In this document: one piece after another, positions 63,748 through 64,000 of the stretch
Layout of the letters: each line of letters opens with the position of its first letter
Numbering within the stretch: position 1 is the stretch's first letter
Source of the DNA: JACVRX01 sp963831385
GTDB lineage: Bacteria; Actinomycetota; Actinomycetes; Jiangellales; Jiangellaceae
DNA length: 64,000 nt
Direction of reading: 5' to 3'
Assembly (NCBI GenBank): GCA_963831385.1
Contig: CAWHPW010000021.1
Coordinates: forward strand, 62,001 to 126,000
The notes under the pieces: generated by a model
What the model was told of the DNA's origin: nothing
The model's input: the letters and a program-made list of their open reading frames with translations, nothing else
Database searches by the model: none
Position numbers and translations under genes: made by a program

Positions 63748-64000
63748 TCATGGCGTGCCGACCGAGCGGGCGCTGCGTCCAGCCGCCGAGAACCCCGACC
63801 CCTCGATCGCCCAGCTGGCGATCCGCTGCGGCAGGATGCGAATCCAGGCAGAGTCCCAGCCGCTGCCGAATCGCTCACCGCCCTCGTCGTGAAGCTCGGC
63901 GCGGCCGCGGACCTCCAGCCCGCGGATCGTCCAGGGATCAACGCTCACCAGATCGTCGACGACTAAAGCCACCCGCGGGTTGGCCTGCAGGTCGCGCCAC
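63748..64000 (-). CDS. Pyridoxamine 5'-phosphate oxidase-like / F420-dependent split-barrel protein (partial)
   Basis: The start lies beyond the right edge. The visible 84 residues read WRDLQANPRVALVVDDLVSV, then TIRGLEVRGRAELHDEGGER and WIRILPQRIASWAIEG, the C-terminal part of PPOX-class F420-dependent proteins. It ends at 63748, 37 bp before the Ddn-like start, in the same direction, so the two may be cotranscribed. Confidence 0.85.
   Translation of the reverse strand, partial: WRDLQANPRVALVVDDLVSVDPWTIRGLEVRGRAELHDEGGERFGSGWDSAWIRILPQRIASWAIEGSGFSAAGRSARSVGTP

Overview
The window is high-GC DNA with dense genes, many GTG starts, leaderless promoters of the TANNNT type and actinobacterial marker genes (DUF3073 protein, BldC-type regulator, mycothiol-dependent-isomerase-like protein, F420-linked oxidoreductase). 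It is a chromosomal segment of an Actinomycetota; I cannot name the genus. The order purS-purQ-purL ... purF-purM-DUF3073-valine dehydrogenase-bldC is the conserved actinobacterial purine/bldC neighbourhood.

Layout. 0-4.3 kb: end of purC, a lipoprotein, then purS-purQ-purL (purL carries one frameshift). 4.5-9.9 kb: a LacI-regulated sugar ABC importer with a GH32-like glycosidase. 9.9-16.6 kb: a TetR regulator divergent from a membrane protein, a DinB-like protein, gamma-glutamyltransferase, an M20 peptidase and two small secreted proteins. 16.7-21.5 kb: purF, purM, DUF3073, valine/leucine dehydrogenase, bldC. 21.6-26.5 kb: a MoxR/DUF58/DUF4129 operon and two small minus-strand genes.

26.6-44.7 kb is a complete purine-ring degradation locus around an IclR regulator (AllR-like). 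Minus strand: allantoicase, glycerate kinase, allantoinase, glyoxylate carboligase, tartronate semialdehyde reductase, hydroxypyruvate isomerase, a DUF6986 citrate-lyase-like protein and malate synthase. Plus strand: HIU hydrolase, uricase, a three-subunit xanthine dehydrogenase, an 8-oxoguanine-deaminase-like amidohydrolase and OHCU decarboxylase. Together they take (hypo)xanthine through urate and allantoin to glyoxylate, which can enter either the glycerate route or malate. Matching 15-bp operators lie at four promoters. From 31.4 to 38.8 kb more than 20 one-base frameshifts interrupt otherwise well conserved proteins; several are repaired by adding or removing one base in a G/C run, so sequence error is the leading explanation.

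44.8-64 kb is accessory: VOC proteins, a BNR-repeat protein, a tRNA 3'-half-like remnant, two families of small paralogous proteins (46.7-51.8 kb), DUF899 and DUF2182 proteins, YjbR and RibD-like proteins, a RecQ helicase with a phosphoribosyltransferase-like tail, a truncated haemoglobin with an extra C-terminal domain, a truncated multicopper oxidase, an ArsR/SRPBCC pair and F420-type oxidoreductases. I see no complete tRNA, rRNA, CRISPR array, transposase or integrase.
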